From positions 600,993-633,632 of the forward strand of contig MU006105.1 of assembly GCA_010093705.1 (NCBI GenBank): a stretch of 32,640 bases of DNA. Reading direction: 5' to 3'. A program made the translations under genes and the position numbers. The notes beneath the pieces were generated by a model. It saw only the letters and a list, made by a program, of their open reading frames with translations, was not told where the DNA came from and ran no database searches. Below are positions 31,720 through 32,640 of the stretch, in pieces. Within the stretch, counting starts at the first letter, position 1; the number at the start of each line of letters is the position of its first letter. The stretch comes from Patellaria atrata CBS 101060. Taxonomy: Eukaryota > Ascomycota > Dothideomycetes > Patellariales > Patellariaceae.

Positions 31720-31889
31720 TGTGGCGGCATAGGTTGCTGTATAGTGAAGTTACTTCCTCCGTAACATTTGTTTGTGTTTACAAAAGCAACGCGGATGTGG
31801 TCGGCCAAGGCTTTGGCGTTGTCCCGCTTCCACGTGACCACGATTTGCTTTGGCTTCACGTTGCCGCTTTTCGTCCCCATGTCTTTCAT
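31716..31889 (-). CDS. Upstream open reading frame of SMC2, 57 aa
   Basis: An ATG at 31889 opens 57 codons whose TGA overlaps the SMC2 ATG as ATGA (31716-31719), in a different frame. Two more in-frame ATGs lie inside, the last giving MPPQ before the same stop. If the SMC2 transcript starts upstream of 31889, ribosomes would have to leak past or reinitiate. A short real protein cannot be excluded, but its peptide shows no known motif. The frame is clear in the sequence; its being transcribed is inference. Confidence 0.35.
   Translation of the reverse strand: MKDMGTKSGNVKPKQIVVTWKRDNAKALADHIRVAFVNTNKCYGGSNFTIQQPMPPQ
31831..31836. promoter_or_regulatory. CACGTG E-box upstream of SMC2
   Basis: GGTCACGTGG (minus strand) lies about 112 bases before the SMC2 ATG, inside the upstream frame. 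It matches a Cbf1-type TCACGTG site. Chance occurrence is possible. Confidence 0.3.
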
Positions 31890-32400
31890 TACTCGTACCA
31901 ACCACCAAACAAATCCTCAATCTACACCAAAAACTAGTTCTACATGAAAGTTGTCAAAATCTGTCGAGTTGGAGCAATTTCCAACTGCAACCCAACAGAA
32001 TCTAAAACCACCTCACCTTGATAGTATCAGCAATATGAAAATTTCGAGCCTCTGGTTACTCTCCACCGTATCCCTCCCATTGAAGAGTCCACCCAGCGTG
32101 CAGGTTTTCTAATTGAATAAAATGCCATAACTCGCTTTCGTTGAGCCCCCTCATAGAGAGCGCTTTACTCTACCAATGACTGTTCCTCCAAGATTCGTTA
32201 CACACAGCTGATACACCTCTATCATCAACAAACCGACGCATTGCGATGTCTTGATGCATCACAAATGGCCTATTGCATATTTCTACATGATACCACGTAA
32301 AATTGAATATCGTTACGCCTCGACAACCATTTGATCCCTGTTAGTATCTACTATTCTAGGTTGATACATATGCAGTTATTTGGAGATGGCGAAGAGGGTC
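31890..32400. other. Divergent intergenic region between SMC2 and the right-edge frame
   Basis: This holds the promoters of SMC2 (minus) and of the plus-strand frame at 32526. No gene or repeat is seen. Confidence 0.55.
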
Positions 32401-32402
32401 AT

Positions 32403-32640
32403 ATAGTATATAGTCGGTTTTTGCAGCTCCTCAATCTCCTAAGCTTTCCTAAGATCAAATATCCAACCTTCAATGTTTATTTCTCCCATTATCGTCAACT
32501 TTTCTATAGCTCAAGATCCACAGTTATGTCTTCCAGCGGAGTCTTTATTGTAACAGGCTAGAGCCTAGTGGTATGAGCGCGCCCTGCATCCGAAGATCAG
32601 CCAGTAATATTTTCCTCAAACCTGCCTTCAGACTCTTCTC
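32403..32640 (+). pseudogene. Interrupted start of a short-chain dehydrogenase/reductase gene, partial
   Basis: TATAGTATATAG at about 32403 precedes a C/T-containing leader and an ATG at 32526. The frame reads MSSSGVFIVTG, the beta-1 strand and first glycine of the SDR nucleotide-binding motif TGxxxGxG. The next ten codons keep the expected spacing in the same frame (Ser in place, Val where Ile is usual), but stop codons stand where Ala and the last Gly would be. Expected Arg and Gly codons are replaced by CTA and GTG, each one base from CGA and GGG. The window ends before the rest can be judged. I infer a decayed SDR gene. Alternatives are a sequencing error or a chance match of 11 residues. 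Confidence 0.4.

Noticed and set aside
1-32640. Retroelement, DNA transposon or CRISPR content
   Set aside because: I saw no reverse transcriptase, integrase or transposase motif, no long terminal or inverted repeats with target duplications, and no regularly spaced repeats.

Overview
The window reads as nuclear DNA of a filamentous ascomycete (Pezizomycotina; Leotiomycetes is my best guess from the feel of the proteins, but I cannot prove it). The grounds are many short introns (about 45-135 bases) with GTAAGT-like donors and CTAAC branch sites, TATA boxes followed by pyrimidine-rich leaders, and five well-preserved genes whose products belong to typical fungal families. I see no rRNA, tRNA, LTR element, LINE or DNA transposon.

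Five genes look intact and can be modelled exon by exon with every phase matching: a BOR1-type borate/anion transporter (8200-10368, +, 7 exons, 589 aa), a KRE9/KNH1 cell-wall beta-1,6-glucan protein (21020-21999, -, 4 exons, 261 aa), a PHO80/PCL-type cyclin (22933-23847, -, 1 exon, 304 aa), a CUE1-like ER ubiquitin-pathway protein (26544-27271, -, 2 exons, 194 aa) and the condensin ATPase SMC2 (27856-31719, -, 7 exons, 1180 aa). They do not form one pathway. The right half (21-32 kb) is a run of housekeeping genes on the minus strand. The left half is gene-poor with BOR1 as an island.

The gene-poor parts are not featureless. From about 0.96 to 17 kb there are at least a dozen TATATAA boxes, most followed at once by a 40-60 base C/T-rich leader. 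Several have a CGTCAC box 40-85 bases upstream, and many have a GTGATGA half-palindrome or palindrome 300-450 bases upstream. Almost none is followed by a long open frame. Some lead into recognisable remains: a five-segment spliced but damaged gene at 14378-15493. Other remains are a truncated fungal nuclear-protein relative (6465-7203, -) and an interrupted short-chain dehydrogenase N-terminus at the right edge (32526-32640, +).

Two further small spliced genes were found by joining phase-compatible exons: a myristoylation-type MGNNSS protein (17730-18173, -) and a three-exon protein (19225-19978, -). Neither was recognised. SMC2 carries an upstream frame whose stop overlaps the SMC2 start codon.
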